Origin: Spirochaetota bacterium
GTDB taxonomy: Bacteria > Spirochaetota > UBA4802 > UBA5550
Direction of reading: 5' to 3'
Assembly: GCA_003246895.1 (NCBI GenBank)
Contig: QKCL01000032.1
Coordinates: 1-53,110, forward strand
DNA: 53,110 nucleotides
Positions within the stretch are counted from its first letter, which is position 1. Every line of letters begins with the position of its first letter. Below the pieces are notes generated by a model, which had not been told where the DNA came from, did not search any database, and was given only the letters and a program-made list of their open reading frames with translations. Positions 16,863-24,762 of this stretch are shown piece after piece. The translations under genes were made by a program, and so were the position numbers.

Positions 16863-17544
16863 AGTATCCGGAAATGGGGAAGATATTTGTTCGTATCAGG
16901 TAGCCTGCGGTAAGGTTTACGCTGCAGTGATGCATGCTTTCGCTGTAGTAGCTATCTTTCTGCCTGATCATGTTTGTTGGATAAAAATCTCCTTCAATAC
17001 CTATGAAAAGGTCGTGATATTTTCCTACCCTGAATTTGAAGTTGATACCAGCACTGAGAGCGATCTGGTTTGCGGTGACAAAGCGGTATGAGTCATCAAT
17101 TTCTGATGTCGACTCGTTTTTCATCTCCGACTTGAAAATATTGGTATATTTTATCCCTGAAAGAAGGTTCAGGGAAAAGTTTTCAGTGTTAAATGACGTG
17201 ATGAGCCTGAAAGGAATTGTGATCATATGATATGTCCATATGGCATCGGTAGTTCCGTCCATGAGAAAGTCTATGTTGACATAACTGTATACAAGACCTG
17301 TATTTATGCCGAACCTGTTTGAAAACATCTTTTCTATTGCAAGTCCGCCTCCGGCGTTGTAACCGGGGCCTTCAGATTCAACATTCTCCATATTGTGCAT
17401 ATAAAGATCGTTCAGACCGGCTGTAATGACCGGGCCGATGGATATATTAGATGCAATCTCATCAGCCCTAAGAATGTGAGGCATTATGAATAAAAGGCTG
17501 AATAAAACAGCTGTGACTGTTTTTTTTACCTGCCCTGAATTCAT
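16861..17544 (-). CDS. Outer-membrane beta-barrel protein
   Basis: A 227-residue protein with an N-terminal signal peptide (about 1-27, ending near HILRA). The remainder is alternating hydrophobic and polar beta strands with many aromatic residues (GINTGLVYSYVNIDFLM, FSLNLLSGIKYTNIF, HDLFIGIEGDFYP), as in PorT/OmpW-like small barrels of diderm bacteria. It lacks any enzyme motif. The start ATG directly abuts the bactofilin stop codon, so both are likely read from the strong promoter at 17955-17927. A structural link between an outer-membrane barrel and a bactofilin scaffold is possible but is only inferred from this spacing. Confidence 0.7.
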   Translation of the reverse strand: MNSGQVKKTVTAVLFSLLFIMPHILRADEIASNISIGPVITAGLNDLYMHNMENVESEGPGYNAGGGLAIEKMFSNRFGINTGLVYSYVNIDFLMDGTTDAIWTYHMITIPFRLITSFNTENFSLNLLSGIKYTNIFKSEMKNESTSEIDDSYRFVTANQIALSAGINFKFRVGKYHDLFIGIEGDFYPTNMIRQKDSYYSESMHHCSVNLTAGYLIRTNIFPISGY

Positions 17545-17898
17545 CTATTCACTTTCCATTATGCATGTGCCGTTGAACTTTGAACCGCTCTCCATGTCAA
17601 TCTCGGGAGAGATCAGGTCAGCATTAATGACACTTTTTTTATGAAATTCAATCTTTTTAGAAGCCTTTATTTTTCCGTTTACCTGTCCGCTTACAGTTAC
17701 TATGCTTGCGTCAATATCAGCACTGGTAAGAGATTCCCTGCCGATTATGAGATGTCCGTTTGATATGATTTTACCTTCAAATTTTCCTTTTATTTTAAGG
17801 GAGTTTTTGAATTTGAGTGTACCTCTAAATTCTATATCATCTGCAATAACAGTGTCTATCTTGTTCTCATCTTCAACTAATTCTTTTACTTCTGGCAT
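17545..17898 (-). CDS. Bactofilin (polymer-forming cytoskeletal protein)
   Basis: A protein of about 117 residues made almost wholly of the bactofilin (DUF583) right-handed beta-helix: repeated short strands such as DDIEFRGTLKFKNSLKIKGK, FEGKIISNGHLIIG and SGQVNGKIKASKKIEFH. Bactofilins polymerise without nucleotide and scaffold wall enzymes or surface structures. I chose the ATG at 17898, which has GGAG seven bases upstream and lies downstream of a consensus promoter. The longer frame up to 17955 would start within the -35 box. Confidence 0.9.
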   Translation of the reverse strand: MPEVKELVEDENKIDTVIADDIEFRGTLKFKNSLKIKGKFEGKIISNGHLIIGRESLTSADIDASIVTVSGQVNGKIKASKKIEFHKKSVINADLISPEIDMESGSKFNGTCIMESE

Positions 17899-17926
17899 TT
17901 CTAACTCCGGGTTTTTATGATTGTAA

Positions 17927-17955
17927 ATTATAAAGGTTATGGTTTTAATTGTCAA
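17927..17955 (-). promoter_or_regulatory. Consensus sigma70 promoter of the bactofilin operon
   Basis: On the minus strand a perfect TTGACA, 17 bases, and a perfect TATAAT. Transcription should start near 17920, about 22 bases before the bactofilin ATG. This fixes the shorter gene start. Confidence 0.8.
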
Positions 17956-18010
17956 ACAAAAGAAATAACATTTTTATTTGAGTCGGAAATAATATTAATT
18001 AGGGAGACAA

Positions 18011-18340
18011 ATGATGAGGGAAATACTGGAGAAAGCGAATGAACTTGGTTTACTGCTTCAGCAATCCGATGTTTTTATAAAATTTACAGCTCTTGACAGG
18101 GAATTGGGAGAGGACAATGCCGCAGGGGCGCTTCTTGAGAAGTATAATGAAATAGCAGAGAGCATCATGCACAAACAGCAGTCAGGAGAAATCATTGAAA
18201 GCTATGAAAAGGAGAGTTTCAGGGAAATAACAGAGCAGGTTAATTCCAATGATCTGCTCAGGCGGTACCTTACTGCCCGGGATGAGTACATTGATCTTCT
18301 TATGAAGGTTCATGAATCGCTGGGAGATTTCAGCCTGTAA
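18011..18340 (+). CDS. YlbF/YmcA-family protein
   Basis: A 109-residue, all-helical, charged protein resembling the Com_YlbF (DUF964) family: MMREILEKANELGLLLQQSD, then KFTALDRELGEDNAAGALLEKYNEI. In Bacillus, YlbF, YmcA and YaaT form a complex that tunes RNase Y and phosphorelay activity. Outside Firmicutes the role is unknown. The start has AGGGAG closely upstream. No clear terminator follows, and the next gene has its own promoter-like site. The match rests on pattern and length, so confidence is moderate. Confidence 0.6.
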   Translation: MMREILEKANELGLLLQQSDVFIKFTALDRELGEDNAAGALLEKYNEIAESIMHKQQSGEIIESYEKESFREITEQVNSNDLLRRYLTARDEYIDLLMKVHESLGDFSL

Positions 18341-18386
18341 AAGAAACAGCTAAAAGTTTTATATGCAATAAATTTACATTAAAAAC

Positions 18387-18415
18387 TTGACTTTAGGTCT
18401 TTTTTTGGGTAATTC
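18387..18415 (+). promoter_or_regulatory. Putative promoter of the SPFH/DUF4178/aminopropyltransferase operon
   Basis: TTGACT, 17 bases, TAATTC, ending 33 bases before the ATG at 18448. The -35 is strong and the -10 is weak. Confidence 0.4.
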
Positions 18416-18447
18416 TTTAGAAATAAAATCCTTACAAGAGGCAGATT

Positions 18448-18963
18448 ATGCAACCTAATCTAGATGATATTAATAAAAAAATTCAGGAGAACAGAGATTT
18501 TATAAGCAGAATTGCATCAGGTATTCCCGGGTTCAAGGGGTATGTTGAGAAGAGTGAAAAGTATGATGCTGATAAAATGGTGAGGGAAATTATTTCCGGC
18601 AAGATAATGGGTTTTAAAAAGTCACTGGGTGTCATTTCAGGAGAGCTTGTCAGAAAATCCGAACTTGATACTGTCCAGGCAATAGATTCCCTTTCCAATA
18701 TTGTAGAGGGTGTTTTAAAGAAGGTGGAATATGCCGATTACGGGCTTACCGGTTCTTTTTCAAAGATCAAGTTTACAGAAGAGGATCAGAACCGCCTTCT
18801 TGAGTTTGACTGGAGGCTCATCAGCAAGTTTGAAGAAATTGAGAAAATGATTTCAGCGGGCGAGGGTGCCACTGCCGAGGTCATAGAGAATCTCAAAAAA
18901 GAGATCAGGGGTTTTGAAAAAGTTTTTGATGACAGAAAAAATGTAATCATGGAGGTCATATAG
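18448..18963 (+). CDS. Helical protein, first gene of the SPFH operon
   Basis: A 171-residue soluble protein without signal or membrane segment. It is rich in Lys/Glu/Ile and predicted largely helical, with one motif-like stretch (GIPGFKGYVEKSEKYDADKM, residues 29-48). I do not recognise a named family, but similar 'GFKGY...AD' proteins sit beside SPFH genes elsewhere (from memory). The stop TAG overlaps the following GTG start by one base (TAGTG), so it is translationally coupled to the SPFH protein and probably works with it. It is not obviously a PspA homologue. Confidence 0.65.
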   Translation: MQPNLDDINKKIQENRDFISRIASGIPGFKGYVEKSEKYDADKMVREIISGKIMGFKKSLGVISGELVRKSELDTVQAIDSLSNIVEGVLKKVEYADYGLTGSFSKIKFTEEDQNRLLEFDWRLISKFEEIEKMISAGEGATAEVIENLKKEIRGFEKVFDDRKNVIMEVI

Positions 18964-20093
18964 TGGCATTACTTGATGTAGTTCAATGGGACAATAAACC
19001 TGGCGAGGTAATAAACAGGTTTCAGGAAGGTGATATCGCCATAGGCTCTCAGCTTATAGTAAAAGAGGGCCAGGAGGCCATATTCTTTAAAAACGGGCAG
19101 GCCCTTGATTCTTTCGGTCCCGGAAGGCATACTCTTTCCACTGGTAATATTCCGATTCTCGAAAAATTAATTAATCTGCCGTTCGGAGGAAAGACACCGT
19201 TTCCGGCAGAGGTTTATTTTGTAAATAAAACTGAAATACCAAATCTTAAATGGGGCACAAAACAGCCCATGCAGCTTCTTGATCCCATATATAATCTGCC
19301 TGTTCCCATAAGGTCTTTCGGGTCATATTCACTCAAGATTGTTGACATTAAATCTTTTCTTATCATGGCAATCGGTACATGGCAGGCATTCACAACAGAT
19401 GCAATAGGTTCTGCATTGAGGGATCAGGTTATCCTGCCAAAGGTTCAGGATCTTGTTGCAGAGTTCATGATCAAACAGAATATAACCATTCTAAAGTTAC
19501 CTGCCTATTATGATGAAATCGGTTCTGCCGGAAAGGCAAAAATGGTTGAGGATTTTACAAGTTTCGGTGTTGAGCTTGTAAGATTTGCCGTTGAGTCCAT
19601 AAACATTCCAGATGACGATGAAAATGTCAAGAGACTCAAGAAGGCCCTTGCCGACAAGGCTGAAATGAATATCATGGGGGATGACTATAAGGTTAAAAGA
19701 ACTTTTGATACAATGGAAAAGGCTGCGGAAAATGAAGGCATGGCAGGCGGGATGGTCGGTGCAGGCATGGGAGTCGGCATGGGGCAGCAGATGGGCGCCA
19801 TGATGGGCTCTGTAATGGGGAATGTTAATGGCGGTACATCTCAGAATGGCGGTCAGGTGGCGTGTCCTTCATGCAATACAATGAACCCTGCAGGAGCAAA
19901 GTTCTGTTCCGCCTGCGGTAAGTCAATGGCTCCTCCGCAGATGGCATGTCCTTCATGCAATGCACAGATTCCGCAGGGATCAAAATTTTGTCCGTCATGC
20001 GGCGCGAATCTGACTTCCACTAACTGTAAAAACTGTAAGGCTCAACTGCAGCCCGGAGCAAAATTCTGTCCCGAATGCGGAACAGCACAGTAG
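18963..20093 (+). CDS. SPFH-domain protein with three C-terminal zinc ribbons
   Basis: A 376-residue protein beginning at GTG (coupled to the gene before it). Residues about 30-250 form a band-7/SPFH-like region of the 'virion core protein' type (GSQLIVKEGQEAIFFKNGQA, FGPGRHTLSTGNIP, then VDIKSFL). A Gly/Met-rich linker covers about 258-297. Three zinc ribbons end the chain, each with two CxxC pairs (first CPSC at 301-304; last CPECG). B. subtilis YdjI is a relative encoded with a PspA homologue, which suggests membrane-stress scaffolding. No transmembrane helix is visible, so it may bind the membrane peripherally. Confidence 0.85.
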   Translation: MALLDVVQWDNKPGEVINRFQEGDIAIGSQLIVKEGQEAIFFKNGQALDSFGPGRHTLSTGNIPILEKLINLPFGGKTPFPAEVYFVNKTEIPNLKWGTKQPMQLLDPIYNLPVPIRSFGSYSLKIVDIKSFLIMAIGTWQAFTTDAIGSALRDQVILPKVQDLVAEFMIKQNITILKLPAYYDEIGSAGKAKMVEDFTSFGVELVRFAVESINIPDDDENVKRLKKALADKAEMNIMGDDYKVKRTFDTMEKAAENEGMAGGMVGAGMGVGMGQQMGAMMGSVMGNVNGGTSQNGGQVACPSCNTMNPAGAKFCSACGKSMAPPQMACPSCNAQIPQGSKFCPSCGANLTSTNCKNCKAQLQPGAKFCPECGTAQ

Positions 20094-20096
20094 GTC

Positions 20097-20705
20097 ATGG
20101 AAAGCAGAATATGTACTTCATGCGGAGCTCCCCTGGTAATCCGGAACAGGTTCAGCAAGGTTCTGGTCTGCGATTACTGCGGGACCCATCTTAAAATTGA
20201 TGGAGATACGTTAACCATATCCGGCAGGTTTCCAAAGCTTGCCGGTTTTCCTTCCCTGTTTTCCACCGGCGCTTCGGGAACAATACTTGGAAAAAGTTTC
20301 AGCATCCTCGGCAGAATGCGGTACAGATATGACGGCGGTTACTTTGACGAGTGGTTTCTGGACTTCGATGGAGGGAATGCCTGGCTCACAGAGGATGAGG
20401 GTACATACACACTCTATTCGGACTTAATGGAATCAGTAGATATATCTGAAATTGAACCGCTCAGGGCGGGCCAGAATTTCTTGCTTGGTGAAAAAAAGGT
20501 AATGATAAAGGAAAAGGGCAGGGCCGTTGTAGATGGCGGTGAAGGTGAACTTTATTTCTATGTAAAACCGGGCACTGGCATAACATATATTGATGCAGTA
20601 TCGGAAGGTAAAAAGGTGGCAATAGAGTACAGTGATGAGGAGATTGAAATTTTTTCCGGAAGGCCACTGATGAAGAGAGATATTGTAGTGAGTGGCGGAG
20701 AATGA
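20097..20705 (+). CDS. DUF4178 protein with zinc ribbon
   Basis: A 202-residue protein. An N-terminal zinc ribbon (C6, C9 and C25, C28) precedes a DUF4178 domain, recognised by GKSFSILGRMRYRYDGGYFD and EWFLDFDGGNAWLTEDEGTY, repeated in looser form later. The function of DUF4178 is unknown. In other genomes it travels with SPFH, DUF350 and aminopropyltransferase genes, as here. It starts three bases after the SPFH stop, and its stop lies just upstream of the next DUF4178 gene, so the set is one operon. Confidence 0.8.
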   Translation: MESRICTSCGAPLVIRNRFSKVLVCDYCGTHLKIDGDTLTISGRFPKLAGFPSLFSTGASGTILGKSFSILGRMRYRYDGGYFDEWFLDFDGGNAWLTEDEGTYTLYSDLMESVDISEIEPLRAGQNFLLGEKKVMIKEKGRAVVDGGEGELYFYVKPGTGITYIDAVSEGKKVAIEYSDEEIEIFSGRPLMKRDIVVSGGE

Positions 20706-20709
20706 CACT

Positions 20710-22119
20710 ATGTCTACCGGGAAGAATGATAAAATGAATGCTTCAGAATGTCCATCCTGCGGCGGAAATCTGACCAGAAGTTCAAAGTCCATTTATGATG
20801 AAGATGAGGAAGAAGACATCGAAGTTCCTCTCGCCCTGTGTGTTCAATGCGGTGCGGAATATGACCAGCATACGGGCGAGTTCTACTCCATTTTCGCGGA
20901 TGATTATACATATGATGTTGATTCTTCTATATTCAGTCTCGGCCTGAAGGGTGAGCTTAATGGAACTGAGTATGAGATCATAGGCCATATCCGTTACCAG
21001 GAAGAGGATGAATATGAAAAATCCACCTGGGATGAGTGGGTGGCTGTTTCCTCGGAAGGTACATTCTGCTATTTTGTTGAAGAAGAGGGTTCGGTCTTCT
21101 CCTACACTGACTATATACCTGAATCCATTGATCTTGAAAGCAACCCTGAAAAAATTGAGTTTGAAGGGAAATACATAGATCGAGAAGAGGGATATGGAGG
21201 CAGGCTTGTTTATGCTGAGGGAGAACTCCCATGGCAGCCTGAAATAGGCGAATACTCTCTCTGTTTTGATTTTAAAAAGGATGGTGTTCACTATTCAATA
21301 GAACAGAGTGAAGACGAGGTTTCAATCACGAAGGGTGAACGGGTGACATATGGTGAACTCATCCGAATATTCAATATCGAAGAATACAAAGACGCCTATG
21401 AAAGCACTGTAAATAAACGTAAAAATTTCAGAAACAGGGGGCGGGTATATAAACTCGGGCTTCTTGTTTCAATATTGCTTTCATTTTACAGCTGTTTCTC
21501 TTCAAAACCTGTAAATGGAATCATGAATCAGAGAAAGGTCTTTGCTGTAAATTCTCCCATGATAGAAGATAATAAGGTAATGTACAGAAGTCAGGTGCTT
21601 TACGGACCATTTGATGTTACCGACACCGGTTCACTCCATGCAATCAAGGTAAGGGTCGATGAATCTATCCAGAGACTGACCAGAGAGTGGCAGTCTTTCA
21701 GGCTTATGCTTATAGGCAAGGACAGGTTTGAGAACCGTGCTGGAGAAAAAATGACGGATCCCGCATATCTCTCCACCCTTTTTAAAACAATAGATTCTCT
21801 TGAGGAACCCCTTGAGTCATATACGGTAGAGGGTGACTTCTGGGATGAAGATGGATACGACAGTGACGGTTACTGGCATGAATCTGACCTGAGCGCTGAG
21901 TCTGATTTTGTCATAGACAGTGACGGGAAATATTATTTTTATCTGGAGCTGTACAGTCAGAAACCCAGAAATCATGAAGCTGTAGTGATATCAATGAGTA
22001 AAGTCATGGGGTACAGATACTTCATTGTCATTGCCGTGATTTTTCTTATACTCTGGGCCATAAACTCAGTGAGGTCCAGATTCTATAATGAACTTCCCTT
22101 TGAGATGTTCAGGGAATAG
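20710..22119 (+). CDS. DUF4178 membrane protein with zinc ribbon
   Basis: About 469 residues. A zinc ribbon (ECPSCGGN ... LCVQCGAEYD) opens the protein, followed by a DUF4178-like domain (YEIIGHIRYQEEDEYEKSTW, then DEWVAVSSEGTFCYFVEEEG). A membrane helix (about 243-260) is followed by a region of roughly 180 residues that is probably extracytoplasmic, and a second helix near 450 (YFIVIAVIFLILWAIN). I chose the ATG at 20710, which has GGCGGAG nine bases upstream. A GTG in frame at 20692 would overlap the preceding gene. It is a paralogue-like partner of that gene. Confidence 0.75.
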   Translation: MSTGKNDKMNASECPSCGGNLTRSSKSIYDEDEEEDIEVPLALCVQCGAEYDQHTGEFYSIFADDYTYDVDSSIFSLGLKGELNGTEYEIIGHIRYQEEDEYEKSTWDEWVAVSSEGTFCYFVEEEGSVFSYTDYIPESIDLESNPEKIEFEGKYIDREEGYGGRLVYAEGELPWQPEIGEYSLCFDFKKDGVHYSIEQSEDEVSITKGERVTYGELIRIFNIEEYKDAYESTVNKRKNFRNRGRVYKLGLLVSILLSFYSCFSSKPVNGIMNQRKVFAVNSPMIEDNKVMYRSQVLYGPFDVTDTGSLHAIKVRVDESIQRLTREWQSFRLMLIGKDRFENRAGEKMTDPAYLSTLFKTIDSLEEPLESYTVEGDFWDEDGYDSDGYWHESDLSAESDFVIDSDGKYYFYLELYSQKPRNHEAVVISMSKVMGYRYFIVIAVIFLILWAINSVRSRFYNELPFEMFRE

Positions 22120-22128
22120 GGAGGGATA

Positions 22129-22323
22129 ATGCTGAAGTCCGTTGTCATTGCGGTGTTTCTCATTTCCACTGCCTCAGCAATGACCTACTATAATATAGGT
22201 TACAGCGGAGCGGGGAAGGATTATATAAAAAAGGTTCGAAACGAAAGAAAATCGGTACGAGCAGGTAGCGGTTACTATGTTCCATTTATGAGCGGTTCCA
22301 AGAGTTTCAGGCGCGGGAAATAG
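22129..22323 (+). CDS. Small exported or membrane protein
   Basis: A 64-residue protein: one hydrophobic N-terminal segment (VVIAVFLISTASA) that may be a signal peptide or anchor, then a short basic, Gly/Ser/Tyr-rich tail. No family is recognised. The strong ribosome site AGGGAGG and its place between the DUF4178 and DUF350 genes make it a real gene of this operon. Confidence 0.6.
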   Translation: MLKSVVIAVFLISTASAMTYYNIGYSGAGKDYIKKVRNERKSVRAGSGYYVPFMSGSKSFRRGK

Positions 22324-22356
22324 TTTTTAAAAAGAATAATAATTTGGAGGTTTCTG

Positions 22357-22626
22357 ATGGATATGTCAGGTATTCTTTATGGTATAGTTGATACGGTAAT
22401 TTATTCCATGGTTGGAATTATTCTCATGGGGGTGGGGTTCCTCATAATTAATTTTTTCACACCTTTCTCCCTTAAAAAGGAAATAGAAGATGACCAGAAT
22501 ATTTCTTTGGGTATAATTATCGGGTCAGTGATAATAGGTATTTCAATTATAGTTGCGTCTGTTATTTCATCTCCCTCAAGCAGTACAAAATCGCCGGTGC
22601 AGATAACAGACAAAGATAAAAAGTAA
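22357..22626 (+). CDS. DUF350-family membrane protein
   Basis: An 89-residue protein with two membrane helices (about 9-32 and 47-67) separated by the family motif TPFSLKKEIEDDQNISLGII, which is characteristic of DUF350 (YjfL-like) proteins. It is half the length of typical four-helix DUF350 proteins, which contain two such units, so it may dimerise. A good GGAGG ribosome site precedes ATG. DUF350 genes commonly accompany polyamine or SPFH genes (family knowledge). The molecular function is unknown. Confidence 0.8.
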   Translation: MDMSGILYGIVDTVIYSMVGIILMGVGFLIINFFTPFSLKKEIEDDQNISLGIIIGSVIIGISIIVASVISSPSSSTKSPVQITDKDKK

Positions 22627-22629
22627 ACA

Positions 22630-24153
22630 GTGAAAGAAACATTAAACAGGACTGAACAGAGAATACTTCTATTCTCTGTTTTTGTATTATCCCTTTGCGG
22701 GATTATTTATGAACTTATTCTTGGGTCTCTGGCGACATATCTTCTTGGCAATCCAATTCAGCAGTATTCCATTACTATAGGTGTTTTCCTCAGTTCCATG
22801 GGCCTGGGGTCATATCTCTCAAGGTTTGTGGTAAAGAATCTCATACGGAACTTTGTTTACATTGAGGTATTACTGGGCCTCACCGGGGGGCTTTCGGTTC
22901 TGGTTCTGAATTTTCTTTTTTCATTCTCCTTCACATTCTATCTGCTTCATGTATTTTTTCTCATAGTAATAGGTACACTGGTTGGTCTTGAAATACCGCT
23001 TTTAACACGAATCCTCAGGCAGTACGGCTCTTTGAAGGAGATCATTTCAAATGTACTCACTCTCGATTATATCGGCGGTCTGGCAGGTTCACTGTTCTTT
23101 CCCCTTGTGCTCTTTCCATTTTTCGGGAGATATCTGGCTGCTGTGCTTGTGGGTATCGCAAATATTTCCATTGCCTTTCTGATACTTGCAAGAATTGAAT
23201 ATACCGGGAAGAGGAAATGGGATTATGCTCTGCCCCTGGTTTCGGCTGGTGTCCTTGTTTTTCTGGCCGTGAACTCATCCCTTGTGACAGGGATACTGCA
23301 GAAAAAGATGTTCTATGATGATATAATTTTTTACAAGAGGTCCAGGTATCAGGAGATAGTTGTGACTCGAAATTCTGCGGATTTCAGGCTGTACCTTGAC
23401 GGGTCGCTGCAGTTTTCCACCACCGATGAATACAGGTATCACGAAATGCTGGTTCATCCGGCTTTGACAATGGTTGATAAAAAAAAAATTGATGTTTTGA
23501 TTATGGGTGGGGGAGACGGCCTTGCAGTGAGGGAGGTTCTTAAGTCTTCAAGGGTAAATTCTGTAACACTCGTTGAACTGGATGAGGAAATGATAAACCT
23601 TGCCAGAAATAATTCCACCATGAACAGAATAAATTCAGGATCACTGAAGGACAAAAGGGTCAGTGTTAAAATCGGGGACGCCTATACCTTTCTTATTAAC
23701 ACGCGCAGGAGTTATGACCTTGTAATCGCTGATTTTCCTGACCCCCATGATGAATCAATTTCAAAACTCTACACAGACAGCTTCTATCACCTTGTCAGGA
23801 AGAGGCTGGACAGTAACGGTATTTTTGTAACCCAGTCCACGTCGCCGCTATTTGCCAGAGAGTCTTTCTGGTGTATTGAGAAAACACTTTCAAGTGTTTT
23901 CAAAAAGGTGATTCCATATCATGTTTTTGTACCCACATTTGGTGATTGGGGATTTAATATTGCATCACAGGGCGGTGCGGAGGTAAGGAATTATAATGAC
24001 AGTATTGATTACAGGTATTTTTCGGGAGAGGCTTTTGCGCATTCCCGGTTTTTCCCGCCAGATGCAGGTACAGTCAAGACCGGCGTAAATACCTTTAATC
24101 GGCCGCTGCTTTATCTATATTATTTAAAGGGGTGGAGAAATACAGATTATTAA
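22630..24153 (+). CDS. Membrane-spanning polyamine aminopropyltransferase
   Basis: 507 residues starting at GTG, three bases after the DUF350 stop. The first 210 residues hold about seven membrane helices. The C-terminal half is a spermidine-synthase fold with the decarboxylated-SAM site GGGDGLAVRE near 293-302, VELDEEMINLARNN near 316, GDAYTFL near 350 and the catalytic YDLVIADFPDPHD near 358-370. It transfers aminopropyl groups to a diamine such as putrescine. The membrane anchor suggests a special substrate or localised product. No SAM decarboxylase is in the window. Last gene of the SPFH operon. Confidence 0.9.
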   Translation: MKETLNRTEQRILLFSVFVLSLCGIIYELILGSLATYLLGNPIQQYSITIGVFLSSMGLGSYLSRFVVKNLIRNFVYIEVLLGLTGGLSVLVLNFLFSFSFTFYLLHVFFLIVIGTLVGLEIPLLTRILRQYGSLKEIISNVLTLDYIGGLAGSLFFPLVLFPFFGRYLAAVLVGIANISIAFLILARIEYTGKRKWDYALPLVSAGVLVFLAVNSSLVTGILQKKMFYDDIIFYKRSRYQEIVVTRNSADFRLYLDGSLQFSTTDEYRYHEMLVHPALTMVDKKKIDVLIMGGGDGLAVREVLKSSRVNSVTLVELDEEMINLARNNSTMNRINSGSLKDKRVSVKIGDAYTFLINTRRSYDLVIADFPDPHDESISKLYTDSFYHLVRKRLDSNGIFVTQSTSPLFARESFWCIEKTLSSVFKKVIPYHVFVPTFGDWGFNIASQGGAEVRNYNDSIDYRYFSGEAFAHSRFFPPDAGTVKTGVNTFNRPLLYLYYLKGWRNTDY

Positions 24154-24155
24154 TG

Positions 24156-24184
24156 AAAAAAGACCATCTGAAGATGGCCTTTTA
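24156..24184. terminator. Bidirectional intrinsic terminator
   Basis: On the minus strand GGCCATC, loop TTCA, GATGGTC, then six T: a strong terminator for rpmB. On the plus strand the same hairpin with four T can end the aminopropyltransferase operon. Confidence 0.85.
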
Positions 24185-24207
24185 TAAATGATTGCTGTAA
24201 CACGGAA

Positions 24208-24414
24208 CTACTTTGCTCTGGATGTTGCTCCAGCCTTAACAATTTTTCCGGATCTGATACAACTTGTACAAACATTCTTTCTGATAGTTCTGTTGTTTTC
24301 TACAACTCTTATCTTCTGAACATTTGGCCTCCACATTTTGTTTGTCTTTTTATGTGAATGGCTGACATTACAACCGAATTGTACTGATTTTCCACAAACT
24401 TCACATTTAGCCAT
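24208..24414 (-). CDS. rpmB: 50S ribosomal protein L28
   Basis: A 68-residue ribosomal protein, usual length. It starts MAKCEVCGK and ends with CTSCIRSGKIVKAG, giving two CxxC pairs, so it is the zinc-binding (C+) form. The NVSHSHKKTNKMWRPN segment is the L28 signature. It is monocistronic here, ending at a strong terminator. Zinc-binding L28 copies are in some bacteria replaced by C- paralogues under zinc starvation; no paralogue is in this window. Confidence 0.97.
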   Translation of the reverse strand: MAKCEVCGKSVQFGCNVSHSHKKTNKMWRPNVQKIRVVENNRTIRKNVCTSCIRSGKIVKAGATSRAK

Positions 24415-24430
24415 TGTTATTTTCCTTAAA

Positions 24431-24444
24431 TTTGAAATTTCAAA
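24431..24444. repeat. 14-bp palindrome in the rpmB leader
   Basis: TTTGAAATTTCAAA is a perfect palindrome lying just upstream of the rpmB ribosome site. It could be an operator or a leader hairpin. Being AT-rich, it could also arise by chance. Confidence 0.35.
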
Positions 24445-24505
24445 GACAAGATTAAAATGATTGATAATATTTTCAAGTAAATTATGTCATAAAGGCAGAA
24501 AATTA

Positions 24506-24534
24506 TTGAATTTTCTGAGGGACAATTATAAAAT
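24506..24534 (+). promoter_or_regulatory. Putative promoter for the DUF1858-rsmD pair
   Basis: TTGAAT, 17 bases, TAAAAT, ending 27 bases before the ATG at 24562. Good spacing, near-consensus hexamers. Confidence 0.5.
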
Positions 24535-24561
24535 GTTTACCTAAACTTTCAGGAGTATTGT

Positions 24562-24762
24562 ATGGAAATTAATGAAAACATGAATGCAGCAGAAGCCCTA
24601 AAGGTAAAGGGGGTAGCTGATGTATTCAGGAAGTATGACCTTTATTGCCTGAAGTGCAAGGGAATTGTCCAGGAAACCATTGAGAAGGTATGCTACAACA
24701 GAAATATTGATAAGGAAACTTTTCTCAACGAACTGAATAAATCCGTAAAAGATGCAAAATAG
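24562..24762 (+). CDS. DUF1858-type redox/disulfide small protein
   Basis: A 66-residue protein with the DUF1858 layout: an N-terminal strand-helix (MEINENMNAAEALKVKGVAD), then VFRKYDLYCLKCKGI with a CxxC pair at about 34-37, then a C-terminal helix. Related proteins are called hybrid-cluster-protein-associated redox domains; a role in redox or metal sensing is proposed for them but unproven. GGAG lies seven bases upstream of ATG. The 3' end overlaps rsmD by 11 bases. Confidence 0.75.
   Translation: MEINENMNAAEALKVKGVADVFRKYDLYCLKCKGIVQETIEKVCYNRNIDKETFLNELNKSVKDAK

Noticed and set aside
17545-17955. Longer bactofilin start at 17955
   Set aside because: It would begin within the -35 box of a consensus promoter; the ATG at 17898 has a good ribosome site.
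18448-18963. PspA homologue as first gene of the SPFH operon
   Set aside because: Too short, and lacks the long continuous coiled coil and N-terminal amphipathic helix expected of PspA.
20433-21291. Minus-strand frames opposite the DUF4178 genes (120 and 169 residues)
   Set aside because: Shadows of real coding sequence; no promoter, ribosome site or recognisable protein.
24431-24444. Zinc-uptake regulator site before zinc-binding L28
   Set aside because: TTTGAAATTTCAAA does not match the Zur-type motif I know; kept only as a palindrome.
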